Positions 43,901 through 54,100 of a stretch of DNA of 64,000 nt are shown piece after piece (position 1 is the stretch's first letter; every line of letters begins with the position of its first letter). The position numbers and the translations under genes were made by a program. The stretch is from Channallabes apus. Taxonomy: Eukaryota > Chordata > Actinopteri > Siluriformes > Clariidae. A model generated the notes under the pieces. The model worked only from the letters and a program-made list of their open reading frames with translations, was not told the DNA's origin and ran no database searches. The stretch covers positions 18,458,651-18,522,650 of the forward strand of contig CM060113.1 in the NCBI GenBank assembly GCA_030522415.1. The letters run 5' to 3'.

Positions 43901-44726
43901 GTTCGTTGACCATAAGTTTGCATCATTTGAACAGCTTTCCGAAAGGTTTAACTTACCCAATTCTCATTTTTTCAGATATCTGCAAGTAAGACACTTCATT
44001 CGCTCTTTAATACCAAATTTCCCTGAGGCTCCTGCAGCAAACATTCTAGATAATCTCCTCTGTTTGTCTCCGCTGCGTAAAGGCCTAATATCCACTATTT
44101 ATGGTGGATTGATGGCTTCGAGTCACACCCCTCTGTGTAAAATTAAAACTGCTTGGGAGAACGATTTAAATCTGTCACTATCAGATGATACTTGGAATTT
44201 AATTCTTAAACTTATCAACTCAACCTCCTTATGTGCCCGCCACTCTTTATTACAGTTTAAGGTCGTACACAGGGCTCATTTCTCCAAACTTAAACTCTCC
44301 CGTTTCTACCCTGACATTGATCCTTGCTGTAATAAATGTAAAAGTGGAGAGGCGTCTCTTATTCATATGTACTGGACTTGCCCGAATTTGGAAAAATTCT
44401 GGAGGGATGTTTTTAAGACCCTGTCCTTCATATTGAATTGCAATCTTGAACCAGACCCTCTGATTGCTCTTTTTGGTGTCACTGGAGAAGAGGGTAAGAG
44501 TCTAAGTCCAGCCAAAAAGAGATTGTTATCTTTTGCGACACTCCTGGCCAGGCGTTCTCTTTTATTCAAGTGGAAGGATGCCACGTCACCCACTCACGCC
44601 CAGTGGCTCAGAGATATCATGTCCTGTCTGTCCCTGGAGAAGATTCACTATTCAATTCATTACTCAGACTTTAAATTTCAACAGGTGTGGGGGCCCTTCC
44701 TTCACTTTTTTCATATACATTTATAG
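40944..44726 (+). CDS. LINE-B inner ORF2 protein: APE endonuclease + reverse transcriptase
   Basis: From the ATG at 40944 (MNSSLNFVSWN) the product is 1260 residues; the open frame extends 24 codons upstream to 40872 but that part is hydrophobic and not conserved with LINE-A. Domains: APE endonuclease (about 5-235) with WNVKGLN, LQETH, GGDFNC, SRIDYFF and SDHAP; RT (about 510-780) with KSPGPDG, LSLDAEKAFD, RGTRQGCPLSP and YADD; a C-terminal CX2CX8HX4C knuckle. No stop, frameshift or missing catalytic residue is seen. Sequence resembles LINE-A ORF2 throughout but is clearly another family. The element probably encodes a working target-primed reverse transcriptase. Confidence 0.93.
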   Translation: MNSSLNFVSWNVKGLNHPVKRRKVLSHLKQLNTAIAFLQETHIRSSDNSRLMSRWGGQHYHSTFQAKARGVSILINPNISFEHHNVITDIQGRYIIVSGKLFNTNVVLANLYAPNYDDVSFFEHFFSLLPDLSSYSLILGGDFNCCLDPSLDRSSPNPIPPSKSATLLQSYLCSFGISDIWRFLNPKKREYSFFSHVHHTFSRIDYFFIDNQLIPMVTSCAYQSIVISDHAPVVMSIKLPDLPQVTKHWRFNSSLLMEDDFVKFMEDQIVFFFTTNETPEVSRLVVWDALKAYLRGQIISYTANMKRKAYKERKDLTNQIKEIDQQYALFKNPDLYKKRVEVQTKFELISTHVIERQLLKSRSQFYIHGDKSGKLLANQLKGFRAQQQITKIRMEDGTITTDHSKINDAFRNFYSRLYTSEFPKDHSAVENFLTQLNIPTLSPDSRLRLEEPISQEEISSAISSLQSGKSPGPDGFPAEFFKSFSSYLAPQLALVLSESFKQGKMPASFNEARITLIAKKDKDPTECSSYRPISLLNVDVKILAKVLARRLENVLPSIISEDQTGFVKNRYSYFNIRRLMDILYTPSEETPECVLSLDAEKAFDRVEWEYLFRALGKFNFGPSFITWVKLLYSSPTASVLTNAQQSQPFSLQRGTRQGCPLSPLLFNLAIEPLAIAFRSCRDISGIWRQGEEHKVSLYADDLLLFLSNPVSSLPPVLSLLREFSYFSGYKLNLHKSELFLLDNTAVTTGMHNFPFNIVKNQFTYLGITITRKHKHLFKENFIRLLNQTRKDLGRWSPLSMSLVGRINAIKMSILPKFLYLFQSVPVFIPKSYFGALDSIISSYLWKGKHPRLNKSLLQRSKRDGGMALPNLRFYYWAANIRSVIFWSYFHNQPNRPAWVEMEIKSVKNLSVSALLGSALPIPSIKLINNSVVVHTLRVWAQFRKHSGLLGFSLSSPIVSNHLFQPSLHDSVFQEWYNKGIKLCKDLFVDHKFASFEQLSERFNLPNSHFFRYLQVRHFIRSLIPNFPEAPAANILDNLLCLSPLRKGLISTIYGGLMASSHTPLCKIKTAWENDLNLSLSDDTWNLILKLINSTSLCARHSLLQFKVVHRAHFSKLKLSRFYPDIDPCCNKCKSGEASLIHMYWTCPNLEKFWRDVFKTLSFILNCNLEPDPLIALFGVTGEEGKSLSPAKKRLLSFATLLARRSLLFKWKDATSPTHAQWLRDIMSCLSLEKIHYSIHYSDFKFQQVWGPFLHFFHIHL

Positions 44727-45031
44727 TTTGATTCCTGTCTTATTTAATTACTTGTTTGTTTGCTTTCTTTCCCCTTTTTATTCCTCTTTATTTATTTATT
44801 TTTTTTTGCACGTAGAACCAAAAAACTTCCAGCTCCATATTCTTTTTTCTTTTTTGGTTTCTCTCAATGCCTGGCGTTTAGCCTTTCTTATGCTTGTAAA
44901 ACTGGCTTGGAGTCGGGGAGGGACGGGGTGGGTGTTATAGGGTTTATAAGGGGATTATAAAACCTGTATTAAAATATTACATGTTTACCCTGTTTTATCC
45001 CTGTTAAAATCAATAAAAATATTGTTGAAGG

Positions 45032-45274
45032 AAAAGAGATGTTTGGGTTAATGAGAATCGAGACACCCCTAGCTTTGGCCTGAAAGGTTGAGTGGTAGTG
45101 CTGCCCACCCCAACGTGACATAAGGCGAGAATTATCAGAACTGCGAATGTGAGTTTCTTGTAAAAATGCGATTGCAGTGTTAAGTTGTTTAAGGTGTGAG
45201 AGCACCTTCCTTCTCTTCACCGGATGGTTTAAACCCTTAACATTCCAGCTCACAAAGTTTAAAGAACTATTCAT
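45032..45274 (-). pseudogene. LINE-B outer ORF2, 5' part (start of endonuclease)
   Basis: The first 80 or so codons of the outer ORF2, from the ATG at 45274 (MNSSLNFVSWN) through FLQETHIRS to SILINPNISF, stop at the junction with the inner LINE. Downstream codons (to 44969) are antisense 3'-UTR of the inner copy. It contains the catalytic Asn and Glu of the endonuclease but cannot act alone. Confidence 0.9.
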
Positions 45275-45928
45275 TCTCCCTGAGAGAAAATGCAGGTAGA
45301 TAAACATGAATAAGATGCCTAACGTCAGCCTTAAAGTGTAAAACACAGAACAACGTGTTAAAAATACACAGTATACAAAGAACTAACACAATACTGGCTT
45401 TGGAGATCCCCCACCCCTCCCCCCCACACCCCTGCCCCCCACACCCCTGCTCCACACACCCCTCCCCCCCACACCCCACTACACCCCAACAAACAAAGAT
45501 AGCTGCTAACAAACACAGCAGCAAGCTCTTCCATTCCTCCATCTTCCACCCAACAAATCCTCCTGCTGCTAACCACCCCATCTTCTGCTCCGACACAACT
45601 TACAGAAACTAATAATTAAATATATAAATAAAACATTTCAACACTCCAATACTGAAATCTCTCAATGAGAGAAAAACACACCACCACCACCCCTCCCCCC
45701 ACGTCACATTGTAACTCTAAATATACAAACGTAAATCACACGTGATTAAAAATAGAAAAAATAGTAATATAAAAATAATAATAATAACCCCTTCACAAGT
45801 TTAACACAACACTCTTACCGGGAAAGACGTAAACGTGGCCAGATTTTAGGTTAAAAATGGTACTTTCCTGAGAACTGTAGTATCACGTATTAAAATAATA
45901 ATAATAATAATAATAATAATACAGTGCA

Positions 45929-46726
45929 CTACGTAGTTTTCGGCAGACTGTCTATGTGTTTCTGCGCCTCTTCTACCGAGCGGAGCCACTTCTTCTGTCC
46001 GGTAGACAGAGTGATCCGGAGCCGCGCTGGATACAGGAGAGAAGGCCGGAGACCACGGCTGTATAACTCACTCATCACTCCTCTATACTCGGCTCGCTGG
46101 TTTAAAACTTCGGGAGTGTAGTCTTCCACTATGCGGAGCTGCTGACCGCGGTATTCCAGCTTCCCTCTCCGCCGAGCCTCCCGAATCAGAAGGTCTTTCA
46201 CCTGGTACCGGTGCACGCGGAGAATGACGGGCCGAGGTCTCTGTCCTGAAGCGGGTTTAGATGCAGGTATTCGGTGGGCTCGGTCAATCTCCGGCGGGGA
46301 AGGCAGCGTTTCAGTCCCAAACACCTCGCACAGAAACTTGGAGAAGAACTCGGTAGGGAGTCCACCTTCAGTACCTTCCGGGAGACCCAGAACACGCAGG
46401 TTTTGTCTCCTGCTCCGGCCTTCTAAGTCTACAACCTTGGACGTTAACTTTGAGTTGTTTTCCCGAAGTCCGGAGCAGATGTTCTCCAGCTCCGTCACAC
46501 GCTGACTCAGGTCGTCTGTAGCGAGTTCTAATGACGGTAAGCGCTGTCCATGGTCCGCTACTTGGGCCTGAATCTGGTCCAGTTTAATTTCTAGTAAACT
46601 AAACGAGGATTTAAACTCCGCCGCTAACGCATCACGGTGTTGCTCCAACAGCGCTGAGATAGCCTCGACTGTCAGAGGAGTCGCAGTGTCGTCCTTTTTC
46701 ACGGCTTTAACACTCCTGGTAGCCAT
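45929..46726 (-). CDS. LINE-B outer ORF1 protein
   Basis: An intact frame from the ATG at 46726 (frame open from 46777), almost identical to inner ORF1: visible changes are NNSKLT for NNLKLT, HRYQVK for HRSQVK and a terminal KTT for KTA. Same coiled coil, RRM-like and C-terminal domains. It lies upstream of the split ORF2 on the minus strand and could in principle still be expressed from the outer 5' UTR. Confidence 0.9.
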   Translation of the reverse strand: MATRSVKAVKKDDTATPLTVEAISALLEQHRDALAAEFKSSFSLLEIKLDQIQAQVADHGQRLPSLELATDDLSQRVTELENICSGLRENNSKLTSKVVDLEGRSRRQNLRVLGLPEGTEGGLPTEFFSKFLCEVFGTETLPSPPEIDRAHRIPASKPASGQRPRPVILRVHRYQVKDLLIREARRRGKLEYRGQQLRIVEDYTPEVLNQRAEYRGVMSELYSRGLRPSLLYPARLRITLSTGQKKWLRSVEEAQKHIDSLPKTT

Positions 46727-46849
46727 CGCAAATGAAAAAACATATAACCGTGGGGTAGAGTATAAAGTTATTGTCAACTAAGATTTTAATTTAACATTTA
46801 GAGACGAATAAGGGAGTGAAGAAATTCGAAACTGTCGGAGCACCTAACC

Positions 46850-46866
46850 AACACGTCCTACTCCAT
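46850..46866 (-). promoter_or_regulatory. Conserved 5'-UTR motif, LINE-B outer
   Basis: Reverse complement of the 17-nt motif at 39377-39393, 22 nt from the outer 5' end. Confidence 0.5.
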
Positions 46867-46904
46867 GTGGCTGCTAACCGGAAGTTCCGTGTCGAAGTTT
46901 GTTC

Positions 46905-48170
46905 GAGATGAGCAGAGAGCGCGCATTCCAAAAATATGTACCTCTAACTTGTTACTCAACAAAAGTGAATGAGCTAAATATGTTGATTATACAGTAGCAG
47001 CAGAAACACATGCTAATGGCTAGAATTCAGGGTATCAGATTTTCCCTCTGCTTTTCAGATGTGCCCCACAGCTGTCAAAATGGTACTACTGAACTGATTT
47101 ACAGCCCACAAGTGAATCACCTGGGTTTCATTGTCACACAAAGCATGTTTATTAGCAGCAGAAACACATCAGGATGGTGGTAATTATCTTTGCCACTTAC
47201 TGTTGTCTCTGTGTAGTTATGTTATCTCTGTCCATCTCTTTCTCATGTTTGCAACACAGAATAAATTTTCAGTCACTTGAAAAGACATAGTGAGGCAGAC
47301 TGCATTCACAGAAGAACTTTTCCAGCATGCAAGTTTTCCAGCATGATTGGAACAGCCTGCTAAGTACCTTGACCAAATATGTAAAAGTGAACCTATAAGA
47401 TGCATTATGTTTAAAAACATCCTTAAATTACCCAAAGTTTTGTCCCAATTATATGTCCACAAATACTGTGACATCATACACTTATCAGCTACACAGCTAC
47501 CCAGTAAACTGGTGACAGGATCATTGGCCCCCAAGGGCAGCCCATGCCCATGGGGACCAAAGGCCAGCCAGGCTAGTCCAAACCCACAGATAAGCCAACA
47601 TAGTAAAAATCGACAAAGAAGTCAATGTTGGCTGTGGTAAACAGGCACTAGAACACCCAGGGGACCACAGCTTTGTGCGTTTGGAAAAGAGACCATGGCC
47701 ACAGACCCAGCCTCCAAACTCCCCGTAATGACACCCAGCAGCCACACAAGGTTGTCCATTAAAATACAGTTGTCCATTTTAGTGTGCACTAGTTTTGCTG
47801 CACACTAAAAATGTTGGGTTGCCTCTGGGCTATTTAAAGAGAATTGGGTACTTTTTGTGTAACCCAGCTGCTGGGTTGGAGTTTGGTTAGCTAGTGACAG
47901 CTAACATCACAGACAATACTGCCCCTCCCCCAAAGTTCATTGATGTATTGAGCAGCTGTGTCAGCTTCGTGTCTTCTCTTTTGAGCGCTGATGACGGTTC
48001 ATCTGCCTCGTGCATTTAAGGGAAAATAACGTTAAATACAAGGTCTGTATACACATGTTCACTCATCTAAGTCACATATGACTGAAATATGATCACTATA
48101 TGTAACATTTATTACTTTTACCGTGTTAACCTTACACTCAAACATTCAGGCTGGTCTGAGGTATGATAAT
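46905..48170. other. Intergenic sequence, little recognised
   Basis: At 47785-47875 short cctgctgggtt/aacccag repeats with ctgcacactaaaaatg suggest an old MITE end. Overlapping frames at 47217-47745 have no motif. Confidence 0.35.
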
Positions 48171-48597
48171 TTAGCTGACAACAGACTCAACAGGGAACCC
48201 ACCCTCATCTGGGTGAAACAGATAGCAGGAAATGATCTGCATTTATACAGTGTTAGGTGGCAGGCAGTTCAGCTATAATAGTTGATGTTAATTGATGTTA
48301 AAATTGAGTCCAGTAGTTATTGGAGACTCAGATAGACTTGTAGAAAGTTCCAGTCCTGAACTATCGAATTGTCAAGTCCTCAGAGAAACAGTTGACAACA
48401 CCAGTCAAGGCCAGAACCATCTTCTAAGTAGATAGAATCATCCACAGACACCAGACGCATCCCAAAGAGACACACGGGGCATCCATGCGACAAGACCTCC
48501 AACCAGAAACGGGGCACCAGGATGGATCAGACAGGTCCGGAGTGCAGAGGGAGTCTGGATCACTGGCAGCTCAGGAATGACATGTGTAGCTCGACAG

Positions 48598-48601
<4 letters not shown>

Positions 48602-48631
<30 letters not shown>
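48602..48631. repeat. (GA)n microsatellite
   Basis: About 15 GA units followed by a purine-rich 60-nt stretch, inside the L2 3' UTR. Confidence 0.9.
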
Positions 48632-48635
<4 letters not shown>

Positions 48636-49009
48636 TGAAAGGGGGAGACAGGGGGAGAGAGGAAAGAGAAAGAGGGGGAGAAAGAGAAGAGGAGGAGAGA
48701 TGGCAATTAGGTATGGTCACAATGTATAATGTGAATGTATATTTACTGTAGAGTGCAAGCAGGAACTCCGGCAGGACTAACTATGACAGCATAACTAAAA
48801 GGAAGAGCCAGAAGGAAACACAAACATGAGGGCTCCCTGACATGTAAAGCAAACAATCACCTCACCGTTAACAAACCCGGGTGATCAAATGAGAGTGAGG
48901 AAGACAGCATCGAAACATACCAGTTCACCATAATACTCTACGTCCATGAGTCCCCCAGATCTGCTCCTTTACCTAAGGCAAATCTATTTATAAAAATGCT
49001 TGGCTAAAT

Positions 49010-49725
49010 AAATAGGTTTTTAGCCTAGACTTAAACACTGAGACTAGTTTTTCTGCATCGTTTAGCGACAATATATTTCTTATCTTGGCAATATTTCTGA
49101 GGTGAAAGAATGCTATTCTGGTAATATTATCTACATGAGCTTCAAATTAAAGGCTGGAATCTATAATCACACCGTGGTCTTTTACTGTTGCACTTGATGG
49201 AACAGAAAGGCCATCTAAAGTTACGGTGTTATCTAAGATTTTACTTCTAGCTGTATGCGGTCCTATGACTAGAACTTCCATCTTATCCGGATTAAGCAGA
49301 AGGAAGTTAATTAGCATCCAATTTCTTATGTCCTACACACATTGCTCAACTTTAGTAAGATGGTTTTTCTCATCAGGTTTTGTTGAGACGTATAGCTGTG
49401 TGTCGTCAGCATAACAATGAAAACTAATACCATGCTTACGGATTATGTTGCCCAGAGGAAGCATGTAAAGGGAAAAAAGCAGTGGGCCTAAAACTGAACC
49501 CTGCGGAACGCCAAACTCCACTAGAGAACATGCAGAATAATCACCATTTAAGTCTACATACTGATAACGATCGGTCAAATAGGATCTGAGCCAGGAGGGG
49601 GCTGTACCCTTAATTCCTACTACATTTTCTAATCTGTGAAGAATAGCATGATCAATGGTGTCAAAAGCTGCACTGAGGTCGAGTAATACAAGCATAGTTA
49701 CACAACCCTGATCAGAGGCCAATAG
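49010..49725 (-). pseudogene. L2 reverse transcriptase, central and C-terminal part
   Basis: Conceptual codons include LVLLDLSAAFDTIDH (first catalytic Asp), GVPQGSVLGPLLFSLYMLPL and YADDTQLY, all in one frame to 49333, where a stop follows EQCV. Homology then continues through the usual L2 C-terminal region to about 49010 with further damage. The open frame reported to 49992 is an artefact: its first 80 or so codons are antisense LTR. Confidence 0.8.
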
Positions 49726-49729
49726 GAGG

Positions 49730-50083
49730 TGTTGTGGAAAAATACTCAGAGTCGGGCTTTGCTTACAGAAGATTACGACCTTTATTATCAAACAACAAGG
49801 CCGGAGCTGTGTCCGTGGAGCAACTGAATTCTCTTGCTGTGTGCTATAGTACATATGCAGTGCCTGCCCCTCCTCTCTGCAACATCTGGGTTTCATTAAA
49901 GGGCCGTCTTTAGCCCCCCCAATGTAAAGCTCGGGTTTCCTATATGCAATGCACACAAAGAAGCTTATGTCCCAGCTTGCACACACATCCACGATTATAT
50001 ACTGATAAGGTATCTTCTAGCCCCCCAAAAGTAAGTAAAATCAAATGAAATCAAAATGAAATCAAATAAAAATTTCTCCCATA
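49730..50083 (-). repeat. ERV 3' LTR
   Basis: By eye identical to 57709-58062 over all 354 bp. On the minus strand it has a tatataa box and, about 40 nt before the end, an aataaa signal, so U3/R/U5 order fits the minus orientation. Ends: tatggg..acaaca. Confidence 0.9.
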
Positions 50084-50097
50084 TATCCCCCCCTCTT
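50084..50097 (-). other. ERV polypurine tract
   Basis: On the minus strand ccaagagggggga lies immediately before the 3' LTR, as expected for the plus-strand primer of a retrovirus. Confidence 0.7.
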
Positions 50098-50099
50098 GG

Positions 50100-51110
50100 A
50101 CTTATAAGTCCCACACTAATTGGTTAATCTAGAGTGCGACTCCATGAGTCAGTCTTCCTTATACTAACTGGTGATTAAATTAAATCACTGGACTTTTTAT
50201 CAATGACTGACCCATGGACTCGCCCTCTAGTGGAGATTCGGCCAAACCTCTCCTTCCACCCTTGACTAGGAATAGGAGTAAAAGACTCGACCTCCATGAC
50301 ATCGTACTTCCCATTACTCAATAACATGGCATGAACATGTACTTAATACAGTGATTTTCTAGGATTACATCAATTGGATAAATCATATAACCTACAATGG
50401 AACATACAATTACACAATAACACAATACAATTTGTAAGAATGGATATACTTTTAAACAGCCTTGTTGTAATATAATAGTCTTCAACTCAGGTGCTTTGCA
50501 TACCGCAGGGAGTCAGTTGGAGCCCACAAGAGAGGTTGCCAGCACGTCATTGTGGGCTCATGCCGTGGAAGATACTGTACACTTCAATATATGAACCAGT
50601 AAAGTCTCTTGTTAGAGATATATATGGCTGAGTTCGGGATATCCTTGATGACTGTGTCCAAAAATTCATCCTTGTCTGTTGTTGCTGGGAAATGCTGTTA
50701 ATTTTAGGAAACCTTTGATTAATAAATTCATAAATCACATTCATAAATTTACTTGACACAGTAAAGTCACCCATTAACTGCTTTAATTAAATTTCTGCAC
50801 CTGGAATAAAAGAGAACTGTGTTTAGTGGCATTACATATTGTCATAATCTGTTTAAGGTTTGCTTCCTTCTCGTGCCTTTTTCCTGTGGAGGAAATTAAA
50901 ATTAGTTGTCGCTGCTGCTGTTTTATCTGTAAAAGCAATATAGTGTTAGTTTAACAGAAATGCATTTATACAATGTAAAGGACACAGTTAGTTGTCACAT
51001 ATAATCTGTACAATTGTTTGTCCTGTTAATTGTGTCAGGAGAAACCTGGTCGAAGTCAGTCCGTCAGTCAGTCTCGTTTGTATCTGTAGTTATCTTAAGC
51101 AGATTCTCAT
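50100..51110 (-). other. ERV 3' interior, no env recognised
   Basis: Between integrase debris and the polypurine tract there is about 1 kb where an envelope gene would lie. The only frame (50774-50547) has no signal peptide, transmembrane segment or other envelope-like feature I can identify. Confidence 0.45.
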
Positions 51111-51114
51111 TCTT

Positions 51115-51470
51115 AATTTGGAGCAGCGGAGTGTTCAACGCTGAGCAATTTGGTATCCAACTTGTGCCAATAGTTGGTTATTTTCCAATAATGATTTAAT
51201 TTCTTTGTATTTTTCTGATGTTCGGTTCTTCTTTCTTTCTTCCTTCGTTTTCGGTACCCATAGCTCTTTGTGACTCTCATGTAATGGTTCACGTGATACC
51301 ACACGGTCTTGTCTTTCACTTGAATCACTGTTGGAGTGGCTGCCACACTTTGCGGGGCCCCTCCCTCCTGGGCTTGTCCCACTTCCTCCTGAACACTCGC
51401 AGATAGACCTGGTCTCCTGGAGTGATGGGACACGGAGCGTCTCTTCCTCCTTGTTCTTTTCCTGCACATA
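51115..51470 (-). pseudogene. ERV integrase C-terminal remnant
   Basis: Two overlapping frames (51503-51135 and 51469-51113) each keep part of a basic SH3-like integrase C-terminus of gammaretrovirus-like type, including a TPTVIQVKDKTVWYH segment. They are separated by a frameshift. Neither is functional. Confidence 0.6.
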
Positions 51471-52091
51471 GATTACTTCATGTACGGCAGTTAGTTTCTT
51501 CATATAAGATTTTCAAATTGTTTAAGCGGTGGGCCTTTATATGGCCTCTACAGAATGGCACAGGCATGGGTCGACCCGTAAGCATTCCATGCGGGGTTAG
51601 ATGTGTATTTGTGTTAGGTTACATGCTTGTTAGCTCATTGGTACAGCATCAGATAAAACCTAGTGTAGCATTGTACTACTACAATTATTATTAACCTTGG
51701 CTTTGAGATTACCATTTACACTCTCTACCGTCCCCTGGGACTGTGGACATCCACAAATCTTAGCTTTTCCCCAACCGTCGCAGCACCTGTCTTACATTTT
51801 CTGAATGAATATTGATCCATTGTCGGAACTGTGGATTTTCAAATCTAGATATCACTTCCCTTACGATTTGATAACTGTTCCTTACTCTTCATCTGCAGAT
51901 ATTCTTGCTTTTACTCATCTACTAAATATGTCAGTTATTACAAGCATGTATCTTTCGCCCTGAACACTCCTTTATCCTGCCCACATAGTTCACCACTAAG
52001 TGCTTAAATGGTCATTCTGGTACCGGTATATAGCCTATAGGTGTCGCTGTTTCCTTCCTGACATTATGCATAGCACATATCTCCCATGAAG

Positions 52092-52295
52092 CTAGGAACT
52101 CTTCAACCATAGCAGATATAAAGACCAATACCCATGTTGCCTGATTTTTCTCACAACCTGTCTTCTTACGCAATGGCCCAGTCCATGAGCATTTAAACCA
52201 GAAATATTCACCAGTGCTATGGGTGCTATAATCAGACCTTCATGTGGACACCAAATACCCTGTGTGTCCTCCTGCGCTCCCCTCTGGAGCCACAT
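52092..52295 (-). pseudogene. ERV integrase N-terminal (zinc-binding) remnant
   Basis: The frame contains a HGLGH segment and a following basic helix (RRQVVRKIRQ) like the HHCC region of retroviral integrases. The core DDE domain between here and 51470 is not readable in one frame. Confidence 0.5.
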
Positions 52296-52494
52296 CGAGT
52301 GCTCGTACGGACCTGCTTGATGTTGAGTACAAATGATATCCTCTTACTGAGGCTGTGGTTCTATAAGGACTATGTGCGCTTGCACAGCTAGTTGCCATTT
52401 TGATGCACACTTCATTTCTAAATCTGCCATGTTGTTACCTTTAGCAACACAGTCATTTCCCTTTTTTTCGGGTCTGACATTTAATGAAAGTCAC

Positions 52495-52782
52495 TCATCT
52501 TGGTAGCATCAGAGCAGACATTAGTTTACTTATCCGTTCAGAATTTTGAATGGGAGTTCCTTTATGCTTTTTAAACCTTTGCTTCCATACGGTTCCAAAC
52601 AGATGACATACACCATGGAATAGGCTGAATCTGTAATTCAAAAAATCAAAAATATTTGCCACTAGACCTTTGGCTAATTGACAAGCAGCGGTGAGCGATT
52701 TCAACTCAGCTAACTGAGCTGAACACGGTTGTGTACAATGCTGAGATAGGATAGGTTTAAAATCTTCTCCATCCTTCATCAC
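52495..52782 (-). pseudogene. ERV RNase H remnant
   Basis: SAQLAELKSLTAACQLAKG resembles the second catalytic-Glu helix of retroviral RNase H, followed by a degraded DFLNYRFSLFHGV block where the DSRYAF motif would be, and FGTVWKQR. Position between RT and integrase debris supports the call. Confidence 0.6.
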
Positions 52783-53899
52783 TACTGAATACCCTGTGTG
52801 ACTTTCTACCTGGTCTCTAAACTAGATCCATCAACAAAATAAGTCACTTCCGCTTCAGCTATAGGCTTAGATTCAAGATCAGGTCATAACCGAGTAAATG
52901 CCAATGAGTTCGCCACAAAACTATGAGTCACTCCTTTATAGGTTTAAGTGAGTGATTTAGCTGGATTAACTGTGTCACATCGCTTTATATTAATGTCGGG
53001 ATATGTGAGCAGTGAAGAATATGTTTGGAGGCGAGCTTGGGTTAGAACACCTTCCCCTTGTTTTTATCAATTTATACAATCTATCGGTAACCTGTTGTCA
53101 ATGAAGATGCTTTTCTATATGTATAATGTACAACTACAAAACCCTGTTGGTAGCATGTTGGGTCACCTTGAGTTATATTATCTAGCTTAGTGCTGTAGTA
53201 AGCTACAGTAGGGACTGGTTTTTCCTATCACTGCAAGTTTCCTGCATCAGTATAGCTGAGGTAGATCCATCAGCTTGGTTCACTACATACCGATAGAACG
53301 GATTGCTATAATCAGGTACTGTTCTGTATACCTAACGTAGGTGCAGTCTGCATTTCTTTATGATGGATTCAAATGCTAACAGTATATCTGAGTTCTATTT
53401 TAAGGGAGAACTTAGATCTTGCAGTTCTTCTTTTCTCATTATTATCTCCCTTAGTGGAGCTGTTTTTTCCCTGCATATTCCTTACTCCAGTCAGCAAGAA
53501 ACCTGTTAACCCTATTAAAGCCATCACTGTTTATCAGGCTGTGACACTGGTGCCTTACTTATGCCTTCTAATTATGTATGTACTACGGCTGTCGTATCAT
53601 GTGAAATTAGTCACCTTAACAATTTAACTTGAGGTTTACAGTATTGTAGTTTAGGTTATGACATTTTATGACCTCCTTACTAGCTTACGGTGTACCTTAA
53701 TGGAATCATTCTGGCATGTTTCTAATGATGATAGACATATTAAACAGTCACCCATATGCTGACCCAGGCTATCTTCTATCCTTTAACCTCCTAAATCAGC
53801 TTCCACCTCTGATTGAATATATACAGTGAATGTTTGAACCACCGTGGCATTTTTGGTATCTATTTTGTCAACTTGCTCTTGTAAATGCAAATAAATGCA

Positions 53900-54100
53900 G
53901 TAGTTTACTCTTTTCTGCCATTTGAACACTGAAGAAGGCTGGAACAAATATCATTACAATAAAATATTTGGCTTAGGGAGGGACATTAGTCAGCAGTGTG
54001 TGTGGATTTGGAACTTCTGCTGGATACTTTCCTGTTTTACTAGTAACTGCATGTAAATCATGCACATGATGCCATTTATTTGTACCTGGCTTAATCACTG
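53900..54100 (-). pseudogene. ERV reverse transcriptase remnant
   Basis: A short conceptual stretch around 54095-53985 has the proline-rich opening of a retroviral RT (a PVIKPGTNKW-like start, then a PNPHTLL-like block). Most of the RT, including the catalytic Asp pair, cannot be read because of stops and indels. Confidence 0.5.

Larger units (their letters stand above)
39357..45031 (+). mobile_element. LINE-B inner copy: full-length L1/Tx1-type retrotransposon
   Basis: A plus-strand element of about 5.7 kb with a perfect 16-bp duplication of the outer LINE's sequence, aaaagagatgtttggg (39341-39356 and 45032-45047). Order: 5' UTR starting gacttccggttagc, ORF1 39517-40314, a linker with (ATT)n and a G-rich tract, ORF2 40944-44726, and a 3' UTR ending ataaaaatattgttgaagg with no A-tail. 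Both ORFs are uninterrupted. The 5' cttccgg is an ETS-type site and the following catgg is YY1-like, which would suit a TATA-less internal promoter (inference). Confidence 0.94.
35507..46888 (-). mobile_element. LINE-B outer copy (L1/Tx1-type), interrupted by LINE-B inner copy
   Basis: A minus-strand LINE with its 5' end at 46888 and its 3' end at 35507 is flanked by a perfect 16-bp duplication gtgtcgaagtttgttc (35491-35506 and 46889-46904). It has a 5' UTR, ORF1 (46726-45929), a C-rich (sense G-rich) linker and ORF2. ORF2 is split after about 80 codons by the inner copy (39357-45031). Both ORF2 parts are open, so the element was probably coding-competent before that event. The 3' end reads aataaaaatattgttga without a poly(A) tail. 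Proteins differ from the inner copy at only a handful of residues. Confidence 0.93.

Noticed and set aside
35575..46505. Many opposite-strand and alternate-frame ORFs across the LINE-B copies (for example 38034-38282 and its twin 42245-42493; Pro/His-rich frames at 40621-40863 and 45355-45612)
   Set aside because: They mirror ORF1/ORF2 or the G-rich linker and appear twice only because LINE-B is present twice.
35507..46888. The inverted LINE-B arrangement as an assembly artefact
   Set aside because: Both insertions have separate, perfect 16-bp duplications and the copies differ at scattered positions, which a misjoin would not produce. Long reads would still be the proof.
49333..49992. A 219-codon minus-strand ORF with a reverse-transcriptase-like C-terminus
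   Set aside because: Its first part is antisense LTR and its second part is L2 RT. The frame runs across the ERV junction by chance.
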